A stretch of 27,549 nt of DNA from Proteobacteria bacterium UBA1673 (GTDB lineage: Bacteria; Pseudomonadota; Gammaproteobacteria; Comchoanobacterales; Comchoanobacteraceae), in NCBI GenBank assembly GCA_002320385.1, contig DCKN01000016.1, forward strand, positions 1-27,549, in the 5' to 3' direction. Below are positions 16,341 to 24,467 of this stretch, piece by piece. The notes under the pieces were generated by a model. The model made no database searches and was not told the origin of the DNA. It saw nothing but the letters and a program-made list of their open reading frames with translations. Position 1 is the first letter of the stretch, and each line of letters opens with the position of its first letter. Both the position numbers and the translations under genes were made by a program.

Positions 16341-17081
16341 TTAATTTTCTTGTATTAGTGCTGATGATCCCTGACCAAGTGCGCCTGCTTGGACGTCATC
16401 GGTACTACCGAATAGCGTGTCAGATACAGGCTCGATGATTGATGGCATGAAGACAAGTAGCACGGCAATCGCAATGTACGCTAGGGGTATCGTGGGAGAG
16501 TTCTGCTGTGGGTTGTCTTTAACAGCTTTGAGTTTTATCATCGCTGCAATAGAGAAGCCTAAGCCAGCTAGATAAGCTGATCCAATAATGACATTCATGA
16601 GATCTGGGAATATCTCTGTGATTCTAGCAGCAGTACCAAATAAACTACTTGAGGATGGACTGGTCAAAGTTGGCCGATACGATGAATCCTGAAATAGACC
16701 GACGTTTCTCGCCTCCTGACCTGTTAATGACTGGGGCGATCCACTAAACATGTTACCAAAAATTGTGATTGCACCAGTTGACATCAGTCCTGGTATAAAA
16801 ATTAAAAGCATTGCTGTGAGCAAAAACGCAAAAGGCGTACTCACTGGTACTTGCGTTGGGTTTTCTCTAACTTGTTTAAACTTAAATATAGCGGCAATGA
16901 TAAATCCCCAACCAGATACGAAAGACAGTCCTAATAATAAATCGACCAATGTCGTAGCGCCTCCGGTCATTCTATTAGCAATGCAGCCTAAACTAAGTGC
17001 CTGATTGCTGCCAGAAACACAGTTTAGCTGATTCGCGTATGCTACGATCGATAGCCCAATCAACAAAAATCTTATCAGCAT
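16341..17081 (-). CDS. Two-module IcmD/DotP-family fusion protein
   Basis: This 246-residue protein carries two IcmD-like modules in one chain. The first spans about 45-110 with KFKQVRENPTQVPV (67-80) and LIFIPG. The second spans about 156-225 with KLKAVKDNPQQNS (183-195) and LVFMPS. A Ser/Pro-rich linker (112-150) joins them. A signal peptide (MLIRFLLIGLSIVAYA) is followed by C21 and C33, which could pair. The ATG has no Shine-Dalgarno; the signal peptide supports this start, and the predicted promoter gives a leader of only about 16 bases. It could be viewed as an IcmC-like two-module protein, but the module sequences are closer to IcmD. It is transcribed away from the small plus-strand gene at 17177. 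Confidence 0.85.
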   Translation of the reverse strand: MLIRFLLIGLSIVAYANQLNCVSGSNQALSLGCIANRMTGGATTLVDLLLGLSFVSGWGFIIAAIFKFKQVRENPTQVPVSTPFAFLLTAMLLIFIPGLMSTGAITIFGNMFSGSPQSLTGQEARNVGLFQDSSYRPTLTSPSSSSLFGTAARITEIFPDLMNVIIGSAYLAGLGFSIAAMIKLKAVKDNPQQNSPTIPLAYIAIAVLLVFMPSIIEPVSDTLFGSTDDVQAGALGQGSSALIQEN

Positions 17082-17103
17082 GAGTTAACAAAACTATTAA
17101 TTA

Positions 17104-17132
17104 ATATTAACTTAGCATTTTTTATCCTGCAA
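17104..17132 (-). promoter_or_regulatory. Probable promoter of the two-module icmD-family gene
   Basis: On the minus strand TTGCAG (17127-17132), a 17-base spacer and TAATAT (17104-17109) lie close to the ATG at 17081. The -10 is embedded in overlapping TTAAT words (17096-17111). The same -35 hexamer position also fits the divergent promoter for the gene at 17177. Confidence 0.4.
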
Positions 17133-17155
17133 ACCAATAGTTTTTATGCTATAAA
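17127..17155 (+). promoter_or_regulatory. Extended -10 promoter of the small plus-strand gene
   Basis: TATAAA at 17150-17155 is preceded by TG at the extended -10 position (TGCTATAAA). A partial -35, CTGCAA, sits 17 bases upstream at 17127-17132 and overlaps the -35 of the divergent promoter. Confidence 0.45.
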
Positions 17156-17176
17156 AATTGGATAAGGAGTGAGATC

Positions 17177-17416
17177 ATGACATTACTACCAAGAGATACG
17201 AAAGCAGACAAAGAGAATACAACTGCTGCTATGTGGCGTACAGTTCAAGCTGAGCGAAAGAGCCCTGGTCTGGAACCAGTGAAAGCGGATGCTCTACGAC
17301 CAACAGATTCTGGCACGAGCAAAATTAGTGATCCAGCAACCGCAAACCTTGGCATACAAATGACTGCTGATCGAGATCCAGAAAATTCTTCGTCACACTC
17401 TCCCAATCAACGTTGA
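17177..17416 (+). CDS. Small hydrophilic protein encoded within the Dot/Icm cluster on the opposite strand
   Basis: Seventy-nine residues follow an excellent ribosome site (AAGGAG, eight bases before the ATG) and an extended -10 promoter. The protein is hydrophilic and rich in Thr, Ser, Asp, Lys, Pro and Ala, with no membrane helix, signal peptide or recognised domain, and is probably disordered. It is the only plus-strand gene inside the dot/icm run, lying between icmC (convergent, 10-base gap) and the two-module icmD gene (divergent). A small effector, chaperone-bound substrate or regulator are all possible, but none is shown. Confidence 0.6.
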   Translation: MTLLPRDTKADKENTTAAMWRTVQAERKSPGLEPVKADALRPTDSGTSKISDPATANLGIQMTADRDPENSSSHSPNQR

Positions 17417-17426
17417 TTTCCAATTA

Positions 17427-18116
17427 CTAGGTTAATCCGAGTGTTTGATAAATTACTGTGATGAATGTACGGATATTAACTGCAAGAATTCCACCGACAA
17501 CGTGCGTGACACCCTTTGATATTGCGCCGGGTTGTTGTCCAGGATTAGTGGCTTTAGACAACATTAGCCATCCCCTCATAAATGAAATAACACCAATGAT
17601 TTGGATGATTCCAAGGACAGGCTCAACGTAAGCATTATAGTCAACACTCGAACTGCTGTACCCAAGCTCATTTTCTACCCCACTGGATGTAAAAATGGTG
17701 AGGTTAATCGAAGAGATAAAATATGGCATATAAAAAAGCGCCACACCTATAAAAAATTGCATGAATGGGCCAACAAGAGACATTTCAACGCTCATGAAGG
17801 CCGTTCGTGTGCCAAACTTTTTTAGCTTCATAATTGCAGATACACTGAGGCCAACACCAACGACGTAGCACAACACCACTAAGAAATTCATTATCGGATC
17901 TATTTGCATGCCGATATTACTGAAAATCTGGGACATGTCGAGCCCGCTTGTACCGGTTTGTGCGAAGAAGTCGAGAAACTCTCCTCCGATCCAGTCAACA
18001 GTCTCAGGCGATAACTCAGCTTGCGCTGGTAGGGTCATTATCAGTGGTAATAGCGGCGTGTAACCTAAAAACTGTATTAGATTATTGTACCGGTGAAAAC
18101 GATACGTAATGGCCAT
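17427..18116 (-). CDS. icmC: Dot/Icm membrane protein IcmC/DotE
   Basis: IcmC/DotE is a polytopic inner-membrane component of the Dot/Icm system. The 229-residue product has a hydrophobic signal or first helix (about 17-33) and further helices near 75-97, 113-140, 164-184 and 203-222. The C-terminal half carries family residues: RGWLMLSKATNPGQQPG (181-197), then GVTHVVGGILAVNI. The NPGQQPG element resembles the NPxQVP element of IcmD proteins, supporting common ancestry of the two. The ATG overlaps the icmG stop by one base (TAATG), so translation is coupled, and the order icmG-icmC matches Legionella. Confidence 0.9.
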   Translation of the reverse strand: MAITYRFHRYNNLIQFLGYTPLLPLIMTLPAQAELSPETVDWIGGEFLDFFAQTGTSGLDMSQIFSNIGMQIDPIMNFLVVLCYVVGVGLSVSAIMKLKKFGTRTAFMSVEMSLVGPFMQFFIGVALFYMPYFISSINLTIFTSSGVENELGYSSSSVDYNAYVEPVLGIIQIIGVISFMRGWLMLSKATNPGQQPGAISKGVTHVVGGILAVNIRTFITVIYQTLGLT

Positions 18117-18937
18117 TATTGAACCCTAATGGTCTTCCCAGATGAGCAGTGGACCAAACTGTTGACCGCATCAATCTTAGTGATAACACCATAATCTTCT
18201 ATCACATCGCCTACTTTGACAGTCATACTTCGACCTTTGTTATTCTCGATCCAAGCTCTCCCTTCAACCACTGCCTGCAGCGTGTAGGTCATCTTTGGCT
18301 TTTCTTTTACCTTCGGCTTCGTTTTTTCAGTCAGCTTTTTCTCGAGGGCATCAATTTTCTCTTGCGCTTGCTCCGTCACTGCTGCTAATCTGTCGATCTC
18401 AGACTCGAGATCTTCAAAGCGCTTATCGATCTTATTTTTCGCATCTCCAAGTTTTCTAACCATTGTTGTCATATATTGGCTCTCTTCGAGTATTTCATTG
18501 ATTTTATCTTGGTTCTCGTTGATGCTTACGGACTGTTTGTCGATTTGTTGTCGATCCTTCGGATCAAGTTTAGCAACGATATTCTCGACTGGTTTGGGGG
18601 CTTTTACAGCCTCAACAATCGGCTTAGGCGCAGGTGTTGCTTCGACTTTCACTGGCTCGATTTTCTCTTTATCTGACGCAGTAACCGCAAAAAACATAGA
18701 GTAAAGAATGTACAGCATCACCACGATAATCAATGCCATGATACCCATATACATTAAATCTTGCTGCTGTGAACCAGTCGCTTTTTCAGTCGCACCGAAT
18801 CCAGACTCATCGATATCACTTCCACTGACTGGGTCAACGGGTTGTTGCACCGGATTTGGTTGTGTATTAGCTGCTGATGGATCGTCGTTCGGCATTTCAA
18901 AGGACTGATCGTCTTTATCTGAGAAGTAATCACTCAT
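18116..18937 (-). CDS. icmG: Dot/Icm core-complex protein IcmG/DotF
   Basis: IcmG/DotF is an inner-membrane protein associated with the Dot/Icm core complex. At 273 residues it is close to the Legionella length. The order is: a hydrophilic cytoplasmic N-terminus rich in Asp, Ser and Pro (1-58), one membrane helix (61-85), a Pro/Lys/Glu-rich linker, a coiled coil (about 130-206), and the conserved C-terminal periplasmic domain from YTLQAVVEGRAW (218-229) to the end, including VKVGDVIEDYG. GGGAG precedes the ATG. The gap to the icmE stop is 11 bases, and its stop overlaps icmC. Confidence 0.93.
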   Translation of the reverse strand: MSDYFSDKDDQSFEMPNDDPSAANTQPNPVQQPVDPVSGSDIDESGFGATEKATGSQQQDLMYMGIMALIIVVMLYILYSMFFAVTASDKEKIEPVKVEATPAPKPIVEAVKAPKPVENIVAKLDPKDRQQIDKQSVSINENQDKINEILEESQYMTTMVRKLGDAKNKIDKRFEDLESEIDRLAAVTEQAQEKIDALEKKLTEKTKPKVKEKPKMTYTLQAVVEGRAWIENNKGRSMTVKVGDVIEDYGVITKIDAVNSLVHCSSGKTIRVQ

Positions 18938-18948
18938 ATTGTTTCTCC

Positions 18949-21900
18949 CTAGCTTGCACCAACGACATAATCACTGGTTATTAGTACGCCGATCAATTGA
19001 CCAGATGGAACAGTAACAGTCAATGTTGGAACATCGTTGAGTAGTTCGTTAAGATTATTACTCAATGCTGTTCCGGCAGCACCGATTCCTGTCAGAGTAT
19101 ATTCTTCCCAATCATAATCATTCGAATTTGAGCTCGTGGTAGTCGATGAGGATGAATTCGACGAAGTTGTTGTCGTTGTAGATGTTGCATTCGATGTGAT
19201 CGCACTGCTCAATCCTGACATGAAGTTGGTTAGGAATGTCAGTCCGTAGCGCTCGGTTATGTGATAATTGTTGTTACCATTAATTGCCGCTTGTGCAGAC
19301 TCAGCATCTAGTCCAATCGCGCTTATTGATCCTGTCGGCCCACCCATATTAATATTGGTAAAGGTGATAGAAAGCCTGCTGTTATCGAGGCTGTATTTAC
19401 CAACTAGTTTTGCTCCAACGAGCGGTCCTGATGTCACAGTTGCCAGCACTGGCTGATCCACATCACTATTAATACCGACCTCAAGCTTCGCATACATCAA
19501 TGTTCCAGTTGGCACCATTTCTTTTTCTTCTAATATTGGTCCAGGGATGCTCGCTGTCACATTCGCATTAGTGGCAACAGGCATGATGACTTTGCCATCG
19601 CTATCTTTCTTTACCTCGGTTTTTATTGAGCCTATTTTTGATGATTGTGTGACCTTATTTGGTGCCCAGCCTTGAACAAGCCCCATCATCTGACTCTTCA
19701 TCGTGTTTTGCAGCGCAGTTACTTTCGCTGATCGGGCGGCGGCGTCCATCTGTTTTTGATTCTCTGCTTGCATTTGCTGTAAACGCTGGTCTGCTGCTGA
19801 CTGTTTACTCTTTGGCTTTTCGTTATTGGCATTTGCAATGGCTGCATTGATTTCGCCAGCGCCGTAGCCTGCTTGCGTAAGTTCGTTTGGTGTGTAACCA
19901 GCATTGATCAAATCCTGAGCACCGTAGCCTGCTTTCTTGAGTTCATCTGTAGTAAAGCCTGCTTTCTTGAGATCCCCTGCGCTGAATCCAGCAGCTTTAA
20001 GTTCCTCCGCTGTGAAGCCAGCGGCTTTAAGTGCTGCTGCTGACACTCCGGCTGCCTTCAGCGTTGTTGCACTGCAACCGGCATCTTTCAGTGCCGAGAT
20101 AGATACCCCTTTAGCGATTTGCGCTTTGGCGCTATCGACTGTGCACTTCGAACCATCGCCAACCGCTGCGGATACTGCTGCGCCATCGGAGAACCCAGCA
20201 CTTGCTAATTGCTCAGGTGAAACGCCAGCATCTAGTAGTTGCTTCTCACTTATACCTGCATCTTTTAAGGATTTAGCTGAGTAACCAGCTTTATAAAGAT
20301 CTTTTGGATTAACTCCAGCTGCAAGCAAATCGGATGCACTAGCGCCAGCACGTCTTAACTCTCTTGGCGTGAATCCTGCATTGAGAAGATCTTTTGTTGA
20401 GAATCCTGCTTTCTTAAGCGCTGATGCACTGAATCCAGCATTCTCAAGATCCTTAGCGCTGAATCCTGCTGCTTTTAATTCTGCTGGCGTAAACCCTGCA
20501 GCCTTTAGTTCCGCTGCACTGTAGCCTGCTTCGCGTAGAACCTCGGCGCTACAGCCTTTGTCTTTCAACTCTTTTGCTGATAGTCCTTGCGCTTTAAACC
20601 CCTTTGCTTTCTGGACTGAGCAATATTCATTAATTCTAGTCTTTGCTGCTGCAATTTGATCATCGCTAACGCCACAAGACTTTAGTTCGTCTTCGTTGTA
20701 TCCGTCTTGGAGGGCCTGTTCAACCTTAACTCCATTTTTGAGCATCTCGCACAAATCTGCGCCGAGCTTTTTCAATTCCGCAGCACTTAGGCCGGCTTTG
20801 GCTAAATCTGCTGTAGAGAAGCCCATGTCATTCAGCTCTTTTGGATCGACACCTGCTTTTAGCAGATCTTTTGCGCTGAATCCTGCTGCGGCGAGCTCTT
20901 TTGCAGTAAAGCCAGCATCCTTAAGATCAGCCGCACTCACACCAGCTTTTTGTAGCTCTTCTGCTGTAAATCCTGCGTCTTTGAGATCTTTAGGACTGTA
21001 ACCTGCATCTAATAGTTCTTTCGCGCTGAACCCAGCATCTCTGAGTTCGCTCAGCGTGAAGCATTTTTTCATTTCATTTGCTGAGTAGCCCGCAGTTTTC
21101 AACTCTGTTGCAGAGTATCCTGCTTTTTTCAATTCGCAAGCTGATTTCCCTGCTTCTCTGAGATCCTTGGCTGACACACCTGCATCGTGCAGTGCTTTGA
21201 GTGTAGCGCCAAGACCGGCAATTTTTTTGGCACTAAAGCCTGCATTGATTAATGCTTCGGCTGAAAAGCCACACGATAGTAGTTTTTCAGCGTCGTAGCC
21301 AGCTTTTTTCAGCTGTGAAGCACTGTAACCCTCTTTCTTCAACTCTTCACATGGCACACCATTCTTGATTTTTTCTGCTAGTTGCTTGTCTATTCCGCTG
21401 CCTTCGGATATCTCGCCAGGACTGTATCCAGCTCGGACCAGGTCGCCTGGTGTGAAGCCAGCTTTTTCTAACTCACTTGCGCTGTAACCAGCATTTTTCA
21501 TATCAGTGGCCGACACGCCTGCTTCTCTGAGCGCTTTTCCTGAGTATCCCGCATCATGAAGCGCTTTTGGTGAAAATCCAGCTTTCAATAAGTCTGCTGC
21601 ACTATAACCTGCGCTTTTCAGATCCGCTGCGCTATAGCCTGCTTCTTTGAGTTGGTCAGCCGTGTAACCTGCACGTCTTAATTGTTCTGCTGTGCAACCC
21701 AGTTTTTTAAGCTCTGCCGCTGGAATTGATGTGTCATGAGTTCTTGCTATCTGTTCGCATGAAACGATCCCTTTTAATTCTTCTGGCTTGACGCCAGCAG
21801 CTAGCATCTGTTCTGTGGAGAACCCACCTTTTGCCAGATCTGCAGCGCTGTAACCAGCTTGTAGTAAGTCGCTAGCTGTATATCCCGCGCAGTAAAGCTC

Positions 21901-22848
21901 ATGCGCATCATAACCAGCGTCTTTTAGCTCACCGGCTGTGAATCCAGCCTGCCTTTGTACCATCACTGAACAACCATATTTCTTTAACTCATCTGCTGAT
22001 ATGCCTTTGTCGCGCTGTTCTCTTGCCCATCCAATCGGACAGTTGCGCTTTGATTTCGGTAGATTACATTTTCTCTCTGCCGATAATGCATCCGGATTTG
22101 CGCCAGCAGCTAAAAGCGCCTGATCTGAAACGCCAGCATCTTTGAGATCGCTCGCGCTAACGCCTGAATCAAGGAGCTCTTTTGGTGAGAAACCTGCGGA
22201 TAGAAGATCTTTTGCGCTATAACCTGCCTTGTTGAGCTCATCTGCTGAAAAGCCTGCTGCACGTAGCTGCTTAGCTGAGAATCCAGCTGATTTAAGTTCT
22301 GCTGCGCTATATCCTGCTGCCTTAAGTTCAGCAGCACTGTAGCCTGCGCGCGCCAGCTCACCAGCCGTGTATCCTGCGTCTCTCAGTGTCTTGGCGTCGC
22401 AGCCTTGGCACTTAAGCTCAAAAGCTGTTACTCCGGCTTGTCTCGCTTTTTTCGCGTAGTCAAGCGTACATTTAACGACATTAGCAGCGCCTTTTTTGAG
22501 CGCCTTTTCAGCGCTACTAGCGAAACTGCTTGGGTTAGTGATATATCCAGCGGAGCCGATGACACTAGGGAGTGCACTACCGCCACTCTTAACTGCTTGT
22601 TGATAAACCTCATCGTCTTTTTGTTGATTCAATCCTGCATACTCTGCAGTTACCTCGCCTGCTTTTGCTGACGTTACCGAGCCGGGCCGTGTTTTCTTTA
22701 CGGCACTCGTTTCTGGACCTGGTTGACTGCCACTGAACAAGTAGAGACCATAGCCAATGGCAACAACTGCGATAATACCCCCAATGAAGATGACCAGTTT
22801 TGATCCTATACTATCTTCACGATATGGCTTGTTTTGCTTTTCGTCCAC
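18949..22848 (-). CDS. icmE: Dot/Icm core-complex scaffold IcmE/DotG (VirB10-like) with expanded repeats
   Basis: IcmE/DotG spans both membranes and forms the central channel of the Dot/Icm core. It has 1299 residues, against roughly 1050 in Legionella. The layout is: N-terminal membrane helix (about 18-38), about 860 residues of decapeptide repeats (about 138-1000, consensus AGYSAAELKK), a Gln/Met-rich helical linker (1010-1060), and a VirB10/TrbI-like C-terminal domain (about 1095-1299). That domain contains VPTGTLMYAKLEVGINSD, a Ser/Thr-rich loop at 1218-1243, and the closing PSGQLIGVLI. The start is GTG directly abutting the icmK stop with no gap, so initiation must rely on coupling. Recurrent Cys residues break the repeat array into blocks (see finding). 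Confidence 0.95.
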   Translation of the reverse strand: MDEKQNKPYREDSIGSKLVIFIGGIIAVVAIGYGLYLFSGSQPGPETSAVKKTRPGSVTSAKAGEVTAEYAGLNQQKDDEVYQQAVKSGGSALPSVIGSAGYITNPSSFASSAEKALKKGAANVVKCTLDYAKKARQAGVTAFELKCQGCDAKTLRDAGYTAGELARAGYSAAELKAAGYSAAELKSAGFSAKQLRAAGFSADELNKAGYSAKDLLSAGFSPKELLDSGVSASDLKDAGVSDQALLAAGANPDALSAERKCNLPKSKRNCPIGWAREQRDKGISADELKKYGCSVMVQRQAGFTAGELKDAGYDAHELYCAGYTASDLLQAGYSAADLAKGGFSTEQMLAAGVKPEELKGIVSCEQIARTHDTSIPAAELKKLGCTAEQLRRAGYTADQLKEAGYSAADLKSAGYSAADLLKAGFSPKALHDAGYSGKALREAGVSATDMKNAGYSASELEKAGFTPGDLVRAGYSPGEISEGSGIDKQLAEKIKNGVPCEELKKEGYSASQLKKAGYDAEKLLSCGFSAEALINAGFSAKKIAGLGATLKALHDAGVSAKDLREAGKSACELKKAGYSATELKTAGYSANEMKKCFTLSELRDAGFSAKELLDAGYSPKDLKDAGFTAEELQKAGVSAADLKDAGFTAKELAAAGFSAKDLLKAGVDPKELNDMGFSTADLAKAGLSAAELKKLGADLCEMLKNGVKVEQALQDGYNEDELKSCGVSDDQIAAAKTRINEYCSVQKAKGFKAQGLSAKELKDKGCSAEVLREAGYSAAELKAAGFTPAELKAAGFSAKDLENAGFSASALKKAGFSTKDLLNAGFTPRELRRAGASASDLLAAGVNPKDLYKAGYSAKSLKDAGISEKQLLDAGVSPEQLASAGFSDGAAVSAAVGDGSKCTVDSAKAQIAKGVSISALKDAGCSATTLKAAGVSAAALKAAGFTAEELKAAGFSAGDLKKAGFTTDELKKAGYGAQDLINAGYTPNELTQAGYGAGEINAAIANANNEKPKSKQSAADQRLQQMQAENQKQMDAAARSAKVTALQNTMKSQMMGLVQGWAPNKVTQSSKIGSIKTEVKKDSDGKVIMPVATNANVTASIPGPILEEKEMVPTGTLMYAKLEVGINSDVDQPVLATVTSGPLVGAKLVGKYSLDNSRLSITFTNINMGGPTGSISAIGLDAESAQAAINGNNNYHITERYGLTFLTNFMSGLSSAITSNATSTTTTTSSNSSSSTTTSSNSNDYDWEEYTLTGIGAAGTALSNNLNELLNDVPTLTVTVPSGQLIGVLITSDYVVGAS
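19849..22437 (-). repeat. Tandem ~30-bp coding repeats of icmE (decapeptide array)
   Basis: About 86 ten-residue units, consensus AGaSAxeLkx, are encoded by degenerate 30-base units across residues about 138-1000 of DotG. Phase changes and Cys-bearing inserts occur near residues 250-300, 358-390, 483-505, 545-600, 692-770 and 888-930. Codon use varies between units, so these are old protein-level repeats, not a fresh DNA tandem expansion. They also generate long spurious open frames on the plus strand. Confidence 0.9.
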
Positions 22849-23841
22849 TTAAACACCTTCGATTTTGAGTTTAACAACATCACCGTTCTTAAGCGCTATC
22901 ACTGATGATGTCAGAGGCAGCTCATAAACGTGAACTAATCCGTTAGGGCCGTTTAATTTTGTTGCCCACGCTGGCGAGATGATCTCGAGTGGTGTTCTCA
23001 TGAGTAGCTTTTTCTTGTAAATCCACGCTTGCGCTTCACCACCCTGAACATGCGCTTGGACGCTCCTGGCTGGTGGAATATTATTGATTAGATCGATTAG
23101 GTAGCCTGGTACGTTATTTCCTGTCAACAGATCCGTCACTTCTACTTTCTTTGCGAGTGGACCTTGTTTTGGTACTTGAAGATCCATGCGGTAGTCGACC
23201 TGCTGCTGTCCCGGGATCAATTCCAGAACAACTGGTGTGTTGAGCCCTCTGAGCATCACCACCATATTCGTTGTTTTGTACAGAGTTTGGGCCTGCAGTA
23301 ATAGCGTATTTGAGTAGCCTTCACCTGTTACTTCATCATCTGCCGTTCCCTCATTCCAGACAATATTTACCGATGAGGGATTACCGATACTGTAACCTTT
23401 TATCGGCCATATCGCTCCAGTTGCATCGTAGAATGCGATGACACTGACGTAACCCGCACTAAGTCGGACGATCGTCGGTAACTGCCCATTCTCAAGGTTT
23501 ACTATCTTTGAACTGTTTACTGGCTCAGGTGGGGCACTGCCTTTGTATGTTGTCATTCTTTGGCTTTCATTCCACAGATGCCTGATCGTTTTTGCTTGAT
23601 TGGGTGACAATGGGGATACTGTCTGCGCGACGCTGTTAAATGCCTCTGTTGCGATACTCTCGTTAACGCCGATATCTTCCACATCAATAGACTTTATGAT
23701 GTTCTCTTCTTGAATTTGTTTCTGCAGTGCTTTGATTGAGATTTCTTTGTCAGCATGATCATCTGCGACTGCTACGATAAACAGTGTAGCAATCAGCATG
23801 ACCACCATGCTCACGACATTATTTGAACGATATCTTCTCAT
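22849..23841 (-). CDS. icmK: Dot/Icm outer-membrane core protein IcmK/DotH
   Basis: IcmK/DotH forms, with DotC, DotD and DotG, the outer-membrane part of the core complex. The product has 330 residues (Legionella about 360). A signal peptide occupies about 1-26 (MVVMLIATLFIVAVA). An N-terminal helical region with Ile/Glu heptads follows, then the beta-rich domain carrying SVIAFYDATGAIWPI and the C-terminal VirB9-like strands (EAQAWIYKKKLLMRTPLEI, VHVYELPLTSSV). The ATG overlaps the icmL stop by one base (TAATG), and its own stop touches the GTG of icmE. The order icmL-icmK-icmE is the canonical one. Confidence 0.94.
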   Translation of the reverse strand: MRRYRSNNVVSMVVMLIATLFIVAVADDHADKEISIKALQKQIQEENIIKSIDVEDIGVNESIATEAFNSVAQTVSPLSPNQAKTIRHLWNESQRMTTYKGSAPPEPVNSSKIVNLENGQLPTIVRLSAGYVSVIAFYDATGAIWPIKGYSIGNPSSVNIVWNEGTADDEVTGEGYSNTLLLQAQTLYKTTNMVVMLRGLNTPVVLELIPGQQQVDYRMDLQVPKQGPLAKKVEVTDLLTGNNVPGYLIDLINNIPPARSVQAHVQGGEAQAWIYKKKLLMRTPLEIISPAWATKLNGPNGLVHVYELPLTSSVIALKNGDVVKLKIEGV

Positions 23842-24461
23842 TACCTGGCCCTATATGATGAAATACCAATACCCTGGGGGTTATTGTTTATGCTAACTCT
23901 TTGTATCAGCATCGTGACAGTTTGCGGTATATTTCTTGTGATCGTAGCGCCTGAGTATTTAACGAGTATTGGCAGTGTCACACGCCATGAATACACCCCT
24001 TTGATTAAGCCTTGCTGATCGACAACAGGCGCACCTGTTGCAACTGAGGTCACTACCAACCGGTTCTCAACAACGTATTTTACATTTCCACTTGATACAA
24101 GCTGTCTCTTATAGTCTTGCCAACCGTCCGCAGAAAAGTAATTTGAAGCCTCTTGTAGCTGCTGTCTGTAGTTAACGAAGTCAAACGAGTTAATTTTGGT
24201 TGCTGCCATGTTTGCCCATGCGAGAATCTGTGGTGTTGACTTAACAGCAGCACTAAGTGGCTCTACGGGAATGATGCGCCCGTCTGGCGAAGTAACAATA
24301 AATTTGGCCGGGGCAGGATTAATGATCGCATAGGCCGTTGCTAGAACTAGGATAACATTAGAGATAATCGATATAAGACCGATACTCATTACTCGTTTGT
24401 AACTGTCTCTGTAAAAGAAGTTTCGGTTAAATACGAGCTCAGCTGCTTTTTGATTGTCCAT
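23841..24461 (-). CDS. icmL: Dot/Icm inner-membrane protein IcmL/DotI
   Basis: IcmL/DotI is a VirB8-like inner-membrane protein that assembles with DotJ. At 206 residues it has the usual length. A short cytoplasmic N-terminus with NRNFFYRDSYKRV is followed by one membrane helix (about 25-46), then the NPAPAKFIVTSPDGRIIPV stretch and a VirB8/NTF2-like periplasmic domain to the end. AAGG precedes the ATG seven bases after the icmM stop. Its N-terminal ~60 residues are clearly paralogous to IcmM. Confidence 0.95.
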   Translation of the reverse strand: MDNQKAAELVFNRNFFYRDSYKRVMSIGLISIISNVILVLATAYAIINPAPAKFIVTSPDGRIIPVEPLSAAVKSTPQILAWANMAATKINSFDFVNYRQQLQEASNYFSADGWQDYKRQLVSSGNVKYVVENRLVVTSVATGAPVVDQQGLIKGVYSWRVTLPILVKYSGATITRNIPQTVTMLIQRVSINNNPQGIGISSYRAR

Positions 24462-24467
24462 CTTGCC

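Noticed and set aside
17405..17418. 14-base palindrome AATCAACGTTGATT at the end of the small plus-strand gene
   Set aside because: It overlaps the coding end and stop codon, has no loop or T tract, and has no second copy nearby; probably chance.
19937..21001. Long plus-strand open frames of 100 or more codons opposite icmE
   Set aside because: They mirror the repetitive AGxSAxxLK coding units on the other strand; the translations are low-complexity Ala/Ser/Pro and lack ribosome sites.
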